Below are positions 38,861 through 47,527 of a stretch of 64,000 bases of DNA, in pieces. The stretch's first letter is position 1. Every line of letters begins with the position of its first letter. The DNA lies in assembly GCA_020632995.1 (NCBI GenBank), contig JACKEN010000010.1, positions 62,001 to 126,000 of the forward strand, written 5' to 3'. The notes under the pieces are model-generated. The model was given only the letters and a program-made list of their open reading frames with translations. It did no database searches and had not been told where the DNA came from. Both the position numbers and the translations under genes were made by a program. Origin of the DNA: Deltaproteobacteria bacterium (GTDB lineage Bacteria; Myxococcota; Kuafuiibacteriia; Kuafuiibacteriales; Kuafuiibacteriaceae).

Positions 38861-41262
38861 GTCATCACCATCCCGTTCGGCGCCCACTGTACCTGCACCG
38901 CGCTGACCTCCTCATCCTCGTAGTCGTCGTCGAGGTAGGGGTCGGGGGAGTTGTACAAGTACAACCCCAGGGTCACGCCGAGGCTCGCCACCGCCACCCC
39001 GAGCGACGCCGCGCTGGCCACCCCCCACTCCTGGATCTCCTGGTCCAGGTTGCGCAGGGGCGCCGCGCTCACCGGGTTGGGCTCGGCCGCCAGGCGCTCG
39101 TTCCGGTCCGAGCGCGTCTTGAAGTATCCGCGGAGGAACACCACGGTCGTCGCGAGCGCGACCGCGCCGATGCCGCCCGAGACCACGAGCCCCGGGCGCC
39201 CCCTCGCGCCGTCCTCGTGCTCGTCCATGCCGTTGAGCACCAGCGCCGCGGCCACCCCGGCCGCCGCCACCCCGAAGGTTGCGCCGGCCGCCACCGAGTA
39301 GCTGCCGGCCGCGTCGTCCTGCTCGCGCACCAGCGTGTCGTCCGCCACGGCGCCATCGGCCACCAGCCGGTCCCGGCGCGCACCGGCCCGCAGCGCGAGC
39401 CCAGTGAACGCCGCCCCCATACCCGACGCCACCAGCGCGGTGCCGCCCGCGCCCCACACCGCCGGGGTGCTGTCCCAGGGCTGCTCGGTGTCAAGCTGGG
39501 TTGCAGCAGGATCGGGCGCCACCTCGGCGACCTCGGCCTGGGCCACCGCCTGGGGCGCGGCGGTGTGCCGCGGGCCCCACCAGCGGGGGGTGTTCTGGGC
39601 GAAGGCCATCAGCGCGGTGTAGCGCGGCGCCCCCTCGGCCTGATCCAGCCACTCGAGGGCGCCCGCCCGGTCGCCGGTCGCGTAGCCGGTGATCAGCGGC
39701 CCGTGCACGAACAGCTCGCCCCCTGCCTCCCGCCACCCGTTGAGGAGGGCGAGGTACAGGGCCTGCGTGCGCGGGTTGCGGCTGGCCCGGGAGAAGAGGT
39801 CGCTCAGGGTCTCGTAGTCGCGCAGGCCGGGTTGCACCGCGAGCGCCTGCCCGCCCGCGTAGGCCACGAGCGCGGCGCGGTGGGTGATCGCCACCCGCTG
39901 CGCGGCCCGCACCCGGGACATCAGCTCCGGCAGGCTCGAGAACTCCAGCGTGTCCAACAGCGCGTCCTCGCGCATCTCGGCCACGGTGCGCGCGCTCGCC
40001 TCGGAGAGGTTGTCCATGCGCAGCGCGGGCGCCACCGCGAGGGCGTCCACCCGGCCCTGGAGCGCGGGGTCGCCGAGCAGGCGCTCCATCTCCTGCGGCT
40101 GCTCCAGCGGCGCCGCCACCACCCGCACCAGGCGCCGGGCCTCGAAGCGGGTGGCGAAGAGCTGGAAGATCTCGGCCGAGCGCCGGGCCTGGAAGCGCAG
40201 CCGCGCCTCGGTGGGGTCGGTGGACAGGCCGGTGAAGCGGCCCTGCTCCTCGGCGAAGCGCCCCGCCTCGGAGCCGGGCCGCCAGACCTCGGCCGAGTAC
40301 TCGAGGTACACCTTCAGCTCGGGCTCGAGGTTGTTGGCAAGGAAGGTTGCGAGCTTGGTCACGAACTCGTCGTTCGCCTGGTGCGGGATGTTGATCCAGA
40401 GGTCCGCCCCCAGCTCGTTCGCGAGCATCGCCATGTACTCGTACGAGACCCCGCGCGGCCCGGCCTGGGTGTACCAGCGCGGCGTCACCCGGCGATCCCA
40501 GGTCGGCGCCACCGGGTGGGTCACCCGGCTCCACCCCGCGAAGCGCAGCACCGAGAAGCGGGAGAGCCGCTGCAGGAAGAGCGGGTGGAAGACCTGGCGC
40601 TCGAAGGTGGCCTCGAAGGCCGCGGGCACCACGCGGATCTCCCGCACGTGATCGGTGGGGTTCGTGGTGACGATCTCGAGGCTCACCGTGCGGTGAGCGG
40701 GCGCCTCGAACACCAGGCGCCCCGGCACGTCCTCCACCACCGTGGCGCCGCCCAAGCGGATCAGGCCGCGCCCCTGGTAGAGGGTCACGAAGCGCCCGCC
40801 GCCCAGGGTCGGGATCCGCGTCACCGCGCGCTGCCCCGGGATGAGCGCCTGGACCCAGCCGTCGGGGTCCTGCTCCACCAGCCGGCCGTCCGCGCCCGCC
40901 TTGCCGTGGGACTCCCACGGGGTGGCCATGCGGAACACGTCCACGAACGCCCACGCCCGGCCATCGGAGCTCAGCTCGCCGAGGTTCGTGCCCAGCGGCG
41001 ACGTGTCGTTGGCGCGCGGGCGATCCGGGTCCGGCCTGGGCACGACCCGATCCGTGCGCGCGGTGGCCGACTCGCCGAGCCCCTCCGGGCGCCGCGTCCG
41101 ACCGTCCGCCGTCCCCTCCGGCGTGAACCACACCGGGCCCTCCGGGCGCTTGGGCTTGGCCTCGACCGGCTTGGCGCGCCGCACCCGGCGGCGCTGGGTG
41201 GCGCAGCCCGAGGTCGCCACCAGGGCGCACGGGATCAGCAGGGCGAGGAGACGGGCGCGCAT
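38854..41262 (-). CDS. Large lipoprotein of unknown function with several C-terminal membrane segments
   Basis: 802 residues. The signal peptide shows a lipobox (LLIPCALVATSGCATQ). Residues about 85-560 form a domain with NDTSPLGTNLGELSS, AWAFVDVFRMATPWES, YEYMAMLANELGADLWINIP and LKVYLEYSAEVWRPG, reminiscent of a glycoside-hydrolase-like TIM-barrel fold reported in some cellulose-binding-type proteins; I cannot assign a family. The last quarter has hydrophobic helices (GVAAAGVAAALVLNGMD and others) and an acidic end (DPYLDDDYEDEEV). The stop overlaps the next gene (7 bp), so the two are cotranscribed and probably act in the envelope together. Confidence 0.7.
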   Translation of the reverse strand: MRARLLALLIPCALVATSGCATQRRRVRRAKPVEAKPKRPEGPVWFTPEGTADGRTRRPEGLGESATARTDRVVPRPDPDRPRANDTSPLGTNLGELSSDGRAWAFVDVFRMATPWESHGKAGADGRLVEQDPDGWVQALIPGQRAVTRIPTLGGGRFVTLYQGRGLIRLGGATVVEDVPGRLVFEAPAHRTVSLEIVTTNPTDHVREIRVVPAAFEATFERQVFHPLFLQRLSRFSVLRFAGWSRVTHPVAPTWDRRVTPRWYTQAGPRGVSYEYMAMLANELGADLWINIPHQANDEFVTKLATFLANNLEPELKVYLEYSAEVWRPGSEAGRFAEEQGRFTGLSTDPTEARLRFQARRSAEIFQLFATRFEARRLVRVVAAPLEQPQEMERLLGDPALQGRVDALAVAPALRMDNLSEASARTVAEMREDALLDTLEFSSLPELMSRVRAAQRVAITHRAALVAYAGGQALAVQPGLRDYETLSDLFSRASRNPRTQALYLALLNGWREAGGELFVHGPLITGYATGDRAGALEWLDQAEGAPRYTALMAFAQNTPRWWGPRHTAAPQAVAQAEVAEVAPDPAATQLDTEQPWDSTPAVWGAGGTALVASGMGAAFTGLALRAGARRDRLVADGAVADDTLVREQDDAAGSYSVAAGATFGVAAAGVAAALVLNGMDEHEDGARGRPGLVVSGGIGAVALATTVVFLRGYFKTRSDRNERLAAEPNPVSAAPLRNLDQEIQEWGVASAASLGVAVASLGVTLGLYLYNSPDPYLDDDYEDEEVSAVQVQWAPNGMVMTW

Positions 41263-41405
41263 GCGGAACGGCCCGAATCACACCAGAGCCGCGACCCGAG
41301 GCCAAGTCCTGGGGGCCCGGGCCGGCGGAGCCGTCCCACCCCTCTCCGCGGGGCTCCGCCCCGCTGCGCGCTCCGCTTGCGGCCTGGGGGTCCCAAGCCC
41401 AATCC

Positions 41406-42593
41406 ATGCGCAACTCCTCGGAAGGTAGTTCCGAAAACCACATTAGAGCCATGTTCCTCACCGTCGAGATCCGTGGCGCCGCGCGGCTGGTGCGGCACAG
41501 CCAGGGGGAAGATGTCAGCGACCCGGTCGCTGATTACGAGTGCAGTGAGGCGCCGGAGCGGCCCGTCGTGGTGGCGCGCTTCGACCTCGGCCGGATGGTG
41601 CGCGAGGGTTACCGCGAGGCGCCGGTGCTCGAGGCGCGCGGCCAGCGGCTCCCCGACCCGCGGGTGGTGGCGGGGACGTCGGCCACCTTCACCGGCGGCG
41701 GGAGCGCCCAGGACGGCGACGACGAGGGCGGGGACCTCCGCGATCGCCCGAAGAAGGTCCACGAGCGCCTCGGGGTGCCGGACCAGGGCCAGCTCCTCAG
41801 GATGGCCCAGGAGCGCCCGCGGCGCCTCCTCCGACGGCTCTACGCCGAGTCCCGGCGGCGCGGCCCCCTCACCCTCCGGTTCGTCCGCCCGCTCGTCAGC
41901 GGCCGGGCCCTGGTCGACATCTCGGTCGACGGCCCCGCCCTCCACGCGGTGGCCCGGCTCGAGCTCAGCGGCCCCGCCACCACCGCGGAGGCCCTGGTGC
42001 CGCCGATGGCCCTGGTGGTCGAGGTCGACGCCGAGCTCCGCCCCACCGGCGACCTGGACGACATCCGCACCCAGCTCCGCGGGCCCAGCTTCGCGGGGGG
42101 GTTGCAAGCGGACGTAGCGACTCGGCTCGGCGCGGTGGTGACCCGGCTCTGCCGACGCCCGAACCGGCGCGGCGCGGTGACCCGGCTCCTGCGCACCTGG
42201 CTGCAGCCCGAGCCCCGCTGGGCGGTGGCGGTGGCGGAGCAGCTCCTCGCCGCCCCCGAGACCCTCCCGCTCACGGCGGGCCACGACGCTCCCGCCCGCC
42301 CCAGCCTGACCCTGACCGACATCCTCGAGCAAGCGTCGGCCCAACGGGCCGCGAGCGAGGGAGGTGCCCAGGGGACCCGTACTCGGGTCCCCGTCCGGGT
42401 GCTGGAGGGAGCGCCGGACCCAGAGCCCGATCTGGCGCCCCGCGCCGGCCCGACCCTGCGCTGGCTGGACGACGTCCACGCCCAGGTCGTGCTGGACGAC
42501 GCGCCGTCGCCCGAGGCCACCGCGGAGCTGTTGACCCTCTTCGCGGCGGGCGCGGTGCTCCTCGACGCCCTGACACCAGTCACGAATCGGTGA
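41406..42593 (+). CDS. Orphan protein of unknown function
   Basis: 395 residues, not recognised. It has no signal peptide or membrane segment. Charged, Arg/Leu-rich helices (DQGQLLRMAQERPRRLLRRL) alternate with short beta segments (RALVDISVDGPALHAVARLEL). The N-terminus could start at 41406 (MRNSSEGSS) or 41451 (MFLTVEIRGAARLV); the second begins with a beta strand and is equally likely. It is transcribed divergently from the large lipoprotein gene and sits 91 bp before the plsC-like gene. Confidence 0.6.
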   Translation: MRNSSEGSSENHIRAMFLTVEIRGAARLVRHSQGEDVSDPVADYECSEAPERPVVVARFDLGRMVREGYREAPVLEARGQRLPDPRVVAGTSATFTGGGSAQDGDDEGGDLRDRPKKVHERLGVPDQGQLLRMAQERPRRLLRRLYAESRRRGPLTLRFVRPLVSGRALVDISVDGPALHAVARLELSGPATTAEALVPPMALVVEVDAELRPTGDLDDIRTQLRGPSFAGGLQADVATRLGAVVTRLCRRPNRRGAVTRLLRTWLQPEPRWAVAVAEQLLAAPETLPLTAGHDAPARPSLTLTDILEQASAQRAASEGGAQGTRTRVPVRVLEGAPDPEPDLAPRAGPTLRWLDDVHAQVVLDDAPSPEATAELLTLFAAGAVLLDALTPVTNR

Positions 42594-42684
42594 CTCCCCG
42601 CCCCGGGTGTCACCCCGAGACCCACCTCGGGCCCGACGCGCCCGGGGTATGGTGTGGCATTCCCCCTGCACAACCGGCGCTCCC

Positions 42685-43530
42685 ATGGTGAAGCGGGAGA
42701 CGGTGACGGGGCTGGCGCGGCGTATGCTGCCGGATGCACGGCTGGCGCGGTTACAGGACCTGCAGCTCCTGGACGCGGGGCACGGCTACGACCCCTTCGG
42801 GGCCAACCGCGAGTGGATCGGCTTCGGGGCGGGGCTGATGCGTTTCTTGTACGAGAAGTGGTTTCGGGTCACCTCGCACGACGCCCACCACGTGCCCAGC
42901 TCGGGCGCGGCCATCCTCGCCTCGAACCACAGCGGCACCCTCCCCTACGACGCGACCATGATCTGGAGCGACGTGCTCGAGCACACCTCGCCCCCCCGGC
43001 TCGTGCGCCCGGTGATGGACCACTTCGTGCCCCTGCTCCCGATCGTGGGCACGTTCTTCGCCCGCGCGGGCGGGGTGGGCGGCAGCCGCGGAAACGTGCG
43101 CGCCCTCCTCGAGGCGGGTGAGCTCTTACTGATCTTCCCAGAAGGCACGGTGGGGATCGGTAAGCCCTTCCGTGAGCGCTACCAGCTCCAGCGCTTCCGG
43201 GTCGGGCACGCCGAGCTCGCGATCCGGCACCGCGCCCCGGTGGTCCCGGTGGCGGTGGTGGGGGCGGAGGAGCAGATGCCACAGCTCACCCGCATCCAGG
43301 CCGGGGCCAAGCTCTTCGGGGCGCCGTACATCCCGATCCCCGCCACCCTGCTCCCGCTGCCGGTGCACTACCACATCTACTACGGGGCGCCCTTGAACCT
43401 GCACGAGGACTACCGGCCCGAGCAGGCGGACGAGCCCGCGGTGGTGCGCGAGGCGGCGGACCGGGTGCAGGCCGCGGTGGCGGGCCTCATCACCCGCGGC
43501 CTCGAGGAGCGGGAGGGGGTGTTCCGATGA
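42685..43530 (+). CDS. 1-acyl-sn-glycerol-3-phosphate acyltransferase family (PlsC-like)
   Basis: About 281 residues. PlsC motif I is NHSGTLPYD (the H-x4-D catalytic pair within ASNHSGTLPYDATM), and motif III is LLIFPEGTVGIGKPF with the conserved PEGT. Two further segments, PFRERYQLQRFRVG and PVVPVAVVGAEEQ, follow family order. It likely acylates lysophosphatidate or a related lipid at the inner membrane. The ATG at 42685 is used because the longer N-terminus (from 42607) is Pro/Arg-rich and unconserved-looking. Its stop overlaps the next gene's start (ATGA). Confidence 0.88.
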   Translation: MVKRETVTGLARRMLPDARLARLQDLQLLDAGHGYDPFGANREWIGFGAGLMRFLYEKWFRVTSHDAHHVPSSGAAILASNHSGTLPYDATMIWSDVLEHTSPPRLVRPVMDHFVPLLPIVGTFFARAGGVGGSRGNVRALLEAGELLLIFPEGTVGIGKPFRERYQLQRFRVGHAELAIRHRAPVVPVAVVGAEEQMPQLTRIQAGAKLFGAPYIPIPATLLPLPVHYHIYYGAPLNLHEDYRPEQADEPAVVREAADRVQAAVAGLITRGLEEREGVFR

Positions 43531-44528
43531 CCCGGGTGATGATCACCGGCGCCACCACCCCGATCGGCGCGTCGTTCGTGCGCAGGCTGGCTTTCGACGA
43601 CGCGATCGAGCAGGTGCTCGCGCTCGGCCTCGAGTCGGACCCCGGGCCGGAGCTCCTGGAGCTGCCCAAGGTCGTGTATCGGCAGATCGACCTCACCCGG
43701 GGGCGGAGCCTCAGGGACCTCTTGTTCACCGACGTGAAGCAGCTCGGCATCGAGGCGGTGGTGCACACCGCCCACCACCGCCGGGCCACCGACGAGGGCC
43801 CGCGGATCCACCGCCTGAACGTCGGGGTGACGCGCGAGCTGATGCAGCTCTGCCAGCACCACCCGACGGTGCGGCGCTTCGTCCACCGCAGCCACGGAGC
43901 GGTCTACAAGGTGAAGGCGGATCAGCCCGCGGTGATCGGCGAGGACCACCCGCTGAACCTCGGCCCCAGCACCCCGCAGTGGATCCGCGACCGGGTGGAG
44001 GCGGACCTCATGGTGTGCTCGCAGATGGGGATGTGCCCGATGAAGGTCGTGGTGCTCCGCTGCGCCGAGGTCCTCGCCCCCCGGAGCGGGAGCCAGCTCT
44101 ACGACTACGTCTCGTCGCGGGTCTGCATGCGCCCCCTGGGCTACGACCCGATGATCAACCTGCTCTCGCTCGACGATCAGGTGGAGGCCCTCTACCGCGC
44201 CCTCGTCACCGAGGACGCGCAAGGCGTCTTCAACATCCCCGGGCGCGACACCCTGCCCCTGTCGGAGCTGATCCACATGATGGGCCGCCCGGACGTGCCG
44301 ATGCCCGGGGTGCTCCTGAGCCCGCTCTACCGCCTGCGGGGGCGGCTGGAGCGGCGGGAGTTCCGCTACGACATGAACCACTGGCGCTTCCACTTCTCGG
44401 GGGTGCTCGACGGCCGCCGCGCCAAGGCGGTGCTGGGCTACGAGCCCTCCCACCCCCTGCGCCCCACCGAGCTGGCGGTGCACTGGCACATGGGTGAGGA
44501 CACCATCGACCTGATGCGCCAGCAGTGA
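43527..44528 (+). CDS. NAD(P)-dependent epimerase/dehydratase (extended SDR)
   Basis: 333 residues. The N-terminal TRVMITGATTPIGASFVRRL carries a degenerate TGxxGxxG nucleotide-binding motif (TTPIGAS). Mid-protein VVHTAHHRR and RRFVHRSHGAVYKV follow, then VVLRCAEVLAPRSGSQ. The catalytic YxxxK is not clear, so enzyme activity is uncertain. It is translationally coupled to the PlsC-like gene by ATGA overlap. Such pairs occur in membrane-lipid or glycolipid loci. Confidence 0.78.
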   Translation: MTRVMITGATTPIGASFVRRLAFDDAIEQVLALGLESDPGPELLELPKVVYRQIDLTRGRSLRDLLFTDVKQLGIEAVVHTAHHRRATDEGPRIHRLNVGVTRELMQLCQHHPTVRRFVHRSHGAVYKVKADQPAVIGEDHPLNLGPSTPQWIRDRVEADLMVCSQMGMCPMKVVVLRCAEVLAPRSGSQLYDYVSSRVCMRPLGYDPMINLLSLDDQVEALYRALVTEDAQGVFNIPGRDTLPLSELIHMMGRPDVPMPGVLLSPLYRLRGRLERREFRYDMNHWRFHFSGVLDGRRAKAVLGYEPSHPLRPTELAVHWHMGEDTIDLMRQQ

Positions 44529-44543
44529 CAGTATCCGCGGGCC

Positions 44544-45110
44544 TTGTCCGGTGTGTACGCCAACGTCATCGGGTTCGACGACGCGCCGTTCCCGCGTGAG
44601 CACCGGGGCGACGTGCGCCTGGTGGGCACCGTCTGCTCGCGCACCCGCCTGGACGGGGTGCTCTCGAGCCGGGTGCGCCGCGACGGCCGCAACTCCACCG
44701 AGACGATGATCGCGATGATCGAGGGCTCGGCCTTCGCCGCCCACGTGCAGGCTGTACTGCTCCAGGGCATCGCGGTGGCCGGCTTCAACGTGGTGGACGT
44801 CCACGCCCTCCACGAGGCCCTCGGCCGCCCGGTGCTGGTGGTGGCGCGGCGACAGCCGAACCTCACCAAGATCAAGCGGACCCTGCTCCAGAGCATCCCC
44901 GGTGGGGCCCGCAAGTGGCGCCTGATCGAGCGCCTGGGCGAGATGGAGCCCCTGCGCCAGGTCTACGTGCAGCGGGTGGGGCTCGACCGCACCGCGGCCC
45001 GGAACCTCCTCGCCGCCACCACCCTGCACGGGAACCTGCCGGAGCCCCTGCGCCTCGCCCACCTCATCGCGGGCGGCGTCACCACCGGCCACAGCCGAGG
45101 GCGGGCCTGA
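44544..45110 (+). CDS. DUF99 / endonuclease V-like protein
   Basis: About 188 residues. YANVIGFDDAPFPREHRGDV at the N-terminus is the hallmark of the DUF99 (UPF0215) family, followed by LQGIAVAGFNVVDVHALHEA, RPVLVVARRQPN and GLDRTAARNLLAATT. The fold is related to endonuclease V; the function is unknown. TTG at 44544 is used here, with GTG at 44553 an alternative. It lies 15 bases after the epimerase and 2 bases before the pyrophosphatase-like gene. Confidence 0.85.
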   Translation: MSGVYANVIGFDDAPFPREHRGDVRLVGTVCSRTRLDGVLSSRVRRDGRNSTETMIAMIEGSAFAAHVQAVLLQGIAVAGFNVVDVHALHEALGRPVLVVARRQPNLTKIKRTLLQSIPGGARKWRLIERLGEMEPLRQVYVQRVGLDRTAARNLLAATTLHGNLPEPLRLAHLIAGGVTTGHSRGRA

Positions 45111-45112
45111 GG

Positions 45113-45520
45113 GTGGCAGGCCCGGTGCGCGAGGCGGTGATCGAGGTGCCGCGCTGGAGCTTCGTGAAGCGCAAGGACGACGGCTCGGTGGACTACGTCT
45201 CGCCCCTCCCCTCCCCCTTCAACTACGGCTCGGTGCCCGGCACCCTGAGCCCCGACGGCGACCCCCTCGACGCCCTCGTGCTCGGCCCCCGCCTCCCCCG
45301 CGGGGCGAAGGTCAGCCTGCCGACCCTGGCGGTGGTGCACATCCTCGACGCGGGCGACGAAGATCCGAAGCTGGTGCTCGGCCCGCCCCCCCTCTCGGAC
45401 GCCGACCGGCGCGCGGTGCAGGCCTTCTTTCGCCTCTACGACGTGGCCAAGGGGAGCCTGAACCGCCTGCGGGGCAAAACCGGCGAGACACGGTTCGTGC
45501 GGATGGAGATCCTCGACTGA
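45113..45520 (+). CDS. Inorganic pyrophosphatase-like protein (family I), short
   Basis: About 135 residues, shorter than the about 170-180 of typical enzymes. It retains the active-site core: IEVPRWSFVKRKDDG, PFNYGSVPGTLSPDGDPLDA (with the D-x-D-P-x-D metal site), ILDAGDEDPKLVLG and VQAFFRLYDVAKGSLN. It would cleave pyrophosphate to drive biosynthesis if active. The GTG at 45113 is 2 bases after the DUF99 stop, so both are likely in the PlsC-epimerase operon. Confidence 0.8.
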   Translation: MAGPVREAVIEVPRWSFVKRKDDGSVDYVSPLPSPFNYGSVPGTLSPDGDPLDALVLGPRLPRGAKVSLPTLAVVHILDAGDEDPKLVLGPPPLSDADRRAVQAFFRLYDVAKGSLNRLRGKTGETRFVRMEILD

Positions 45521-45540
45521 GGATGCCCGAGCCCTCATAC

Positions 45541-45720
45541 CTGAGCCCGGGAGCCTGTCTCTGAACCCTGACGCCTGTCTCTGAATCCCGAGCCCTGATG
45601 CCTGTCTCTGAATCCTGAGCCCTGATGCCTGTCTCTGACCCCTGAAGCCGAGGCATCGCATCTGCGCGGCGTCAGGCCTCAGAGACAGGTTTCAGGCTTC
45701 AGGGGCCAGGCGTCAGGCGT
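45541..45720. repeat. Short tandem repeats with inverted copy
   Basis: The 12-mer GCCTGTCTCTGA occurs at 45553, 45573, 45600 and 45627 (spacing 20, 27 and 27), flanked by CCTGA/CCCTGA units. The reverse complement of its last 11 bases (TCAGAGACAGG) is at 45679-45689, followed by CAGGCTTCAGG and CAGGCGTCAGGCGTC. The about 220-bp gap between the pyrophosphatase and the M14 peptidase holds no gene. Such CCTGA-rich arrays are typical of GC-rich intergenic repeats; they could form a long hairpin. Confidence 0.7.
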
Positions 45721-45744
45721 CAAGCACCACAATGGAGAGCGCCC

Positions 45745-46710
45745 TCAGCGCGCCGCGATCCGCAGACCGCCCTGCACATCGGCGCGGCCCGCCTCCGGCA
45801 ACCCAGCCTGCACACCACCCACCGCCGCCTCGACCAGGGCCACCACCCCGGGGCGCACGTTGGCGATGACCGCCTCGGGCTCGGGGGCGTTCATCCACGC
45901 CGCGGGGTTCAGGAGGCGCCGGGGGTGCAGGATGCGGCGGTCCGGCTTGCCCAGCTCCACCGTGAAGGCGCGGGTGCCGTGGGTCTGGTCGAGCCAGTCG
46001 TCGAGGTCCCCCACCGTGGGGTACAGCCCCGAGGCCGGGCGCACCTCGTACGGCGCGGGCTGGGCCGCGGTGAACGCGGCGGCCAGGGCCTGATACACAT
46101 CCCGCGCGGGGTGCGGCCGAGACGTGAAGGCCCACGGGTACAAGAGCAGGTCGCCGAAGCTGTGAAAGCCCACCGACACCTTCGGGCGCACCGCGTCCGC
46201 CACCGCCATCAGCGCGCGGGTCTCGGGCTCCGAGGCGGGAGCGGGGCCGGTGTAGTGGGGAGAGAGCCGGAACCGGGAGCCGGCGAAGGGGTGCCAGGGT
46301 CGGCGCTCGGTCACCCAGGGGAAGTTGCGGTTCAGGTCCACCCCCCGGGCGTTGCCCCGGCGGCCGGCGCGCAGGCCTGCTTGCAGACGAGTCAGGTTGT
46401 GGGCCACCGCGTCGGGGTTGACGTTCGGGAGCACCACCAGGTGCAGCTTCGGGCGAGCGCGCAACAGATCCTGCACCACCTCGAGCGCGGCCAGGCCCCC
46501 GATGAGCTCGGCCCCGTGCATGAGGGCGGTGACAAGCACCGCGGGCTCACCCCGGGGACCCCAGTGGTAGGCGACCAGGGGCCGCCCCTCGACCGACGTG
46601 CCCAGGGCCTCGGCCCGGCCCCCGGTGTCGGCGGCGAGGCGACGCCAGGCGGCGTCGAGCTCGAGGAGGGGGAGGTACCCACGGCAGAGCGGGGAGAGCG
46701 ACGCGGGCAC
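45745..46710 (-). CDS. M14-family zinc carboxypeptidase
   Basis: 321 residues. The zinc ligands His and Glu of ALMHGAELIGG, the central RGVDLNRNFPW (substrate-binding Asn-Arg), the third ligand His in VSVGFHSFGDLL and the catalytic Glu in AFTVELGKP are all visible, in order. It removes C-terminal residues from peptides or peptidoglycan stem peptides. GTG at 46708-46710 is used; no signal peptide is clear, so it may be cytoplasmic. Confidence 0.88.
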   Translation of the reverse strand: MPASLSPLCRGYLPLLELDAAWRRLAADTGGRAEALGTSVEGRPLVAYHWGPRGEPAVLVTALMHGAELIGGLAALEVVQDLLRARPKLHLVVLPNVNPDAVAHNLTRLQAGLRAGRRGNARGVDLNRNFPWVTERRPWHPFAGSRFRLSPHYTGPAPASEPETRALMAVADAVRPKVSVGFHSFGDLLLYPWAFTSRPHPARDVYQALAAAFTAAQPAPYEVRPASGLYPTVGDLDDWLDQTHGTRAFTVELGKPDRRILHPRRLLNPAAWMNAPEPEAVIANVRPGVVALVEAAVGGVQAGLPEAGRADVQGGLRIAAR

Positions 46711-46749
46711 GTCGCCAGTGTGACAGGATGATGGCGGGCAGCGCCAGCC

Positions 46750-47520
46750 TCAGATCAGCGCCGCCACCCTGGCCCGCGCCAGGTCGGCCAGGGCCTGGGT
46801 GTCCTGGGCCGCCACCGACGGCAGCGCCTCACCGAAGCTGAGCCGGATGGCGGTGCGGGGCCGGGCCGCGAACGCGACGTAGTGCGGCACGAAGGTGTCC
46901 TGGCCCACCCAGGCCAGGGCCGGGTCGGGGAGCCGGATGCCCACCGGCACCACCGGCACCCCGAGCTTCCTGGCCAGGCCGAACAGGCCGGGGGCGAAGG
47001 GCAAGAGCTCGTCGCCTCGGGTGGTGGTACCCTCGGGGAAGTTCAACAGGGGCACGTCGGCCTCGAGGACGCTCCGGGCCGCGCGCAGGGCCATGGCCCC
47101 GGCCCGGCGGCTGTTGCGGTCCACGAAGACCACCCCGAGGCTCTGCATGCCGCGCCCCAACAGCGGCCAGCCCGCCAGCTCGCTCTTGGCGATCGCCAAC
47201 GACGGACACGCCGCCGCCACGATCAGCGGATCCAGGTAGCCCACGTGGTTGGCCGCGAGGAGGCACGCCCCCTCCGGGAGCCGCCCCCGCACCTGGAGAT
47301 CCACCCCGTGCCGGGCGAGGAGGCGCCGGGAGAGGTGGCTGAAGAACGCCGCCGCCTCCGCGTGGCGCTCGTCCATCCTCGACTCCGGGGGGCGGGCGCG
47401 CAGGGCGGCTCGGGCCGCCCACCAGGCCACGTGCAGGGCCCGGTCCGCCACCCGGACGGATGCAGGCCACCTTGCCAGGGTGGCGGGAGAGAGCGCGAGG
47501 GTCGAAGCGTCGACGCTCAT
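46750..47520 (-). CDS. 1-acylglycerol-3-phosphate O-acyltransferase (PlsC family)
   Basis: 256 residues. Motif I is ANHVGYLDPLIVAAACPSLA (NH-x4-D), motif II GRGMQSLGVVFVDRNSRRAG, and motif III LLNFPEGTTTRGDELLPF. It is a membrane-associated lysophospholipid acyltransferase. This is the second PlsC-family gene in the window (see 42685-43530), with a different N-terminus. It follows GNAT on the same strand by about 7 bases, and its stop is 39 bases before the M14 gene. Confidence 0.9.
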   Translation of the reverse strand: MSVDASTLALSPATLARWPASVRVADRALHVAWWAARAALRARPPESRMDERHAEAAAFFSHLSRRLLARHGVDLQVRGRLPEGACLLAANHVGYLDPLIVAAACPSLAIAKSELAGWPLLGRGMQSLGVVFVDRNSRRAGAMALRAARSVLEADVPLLNFPEGTTTRGDELLPFAPGLFGLARKLGVPVVPVGIRLPDPALAWVGQDTFVPHYVAFAARPRTAIRLSFGEALPSVAAQDTQALADLARARVAALI

Positions 47521-47527
47521 GACGCCC

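Noticed and set aside
45541..45720. CRISPR-like array of GCCTGTCTCTGA repeats
   Set aside because: The repeat core is only 12 bases, spacing is 20-27, the intervening bases are not unique spacers, and no cas gene is nearby.
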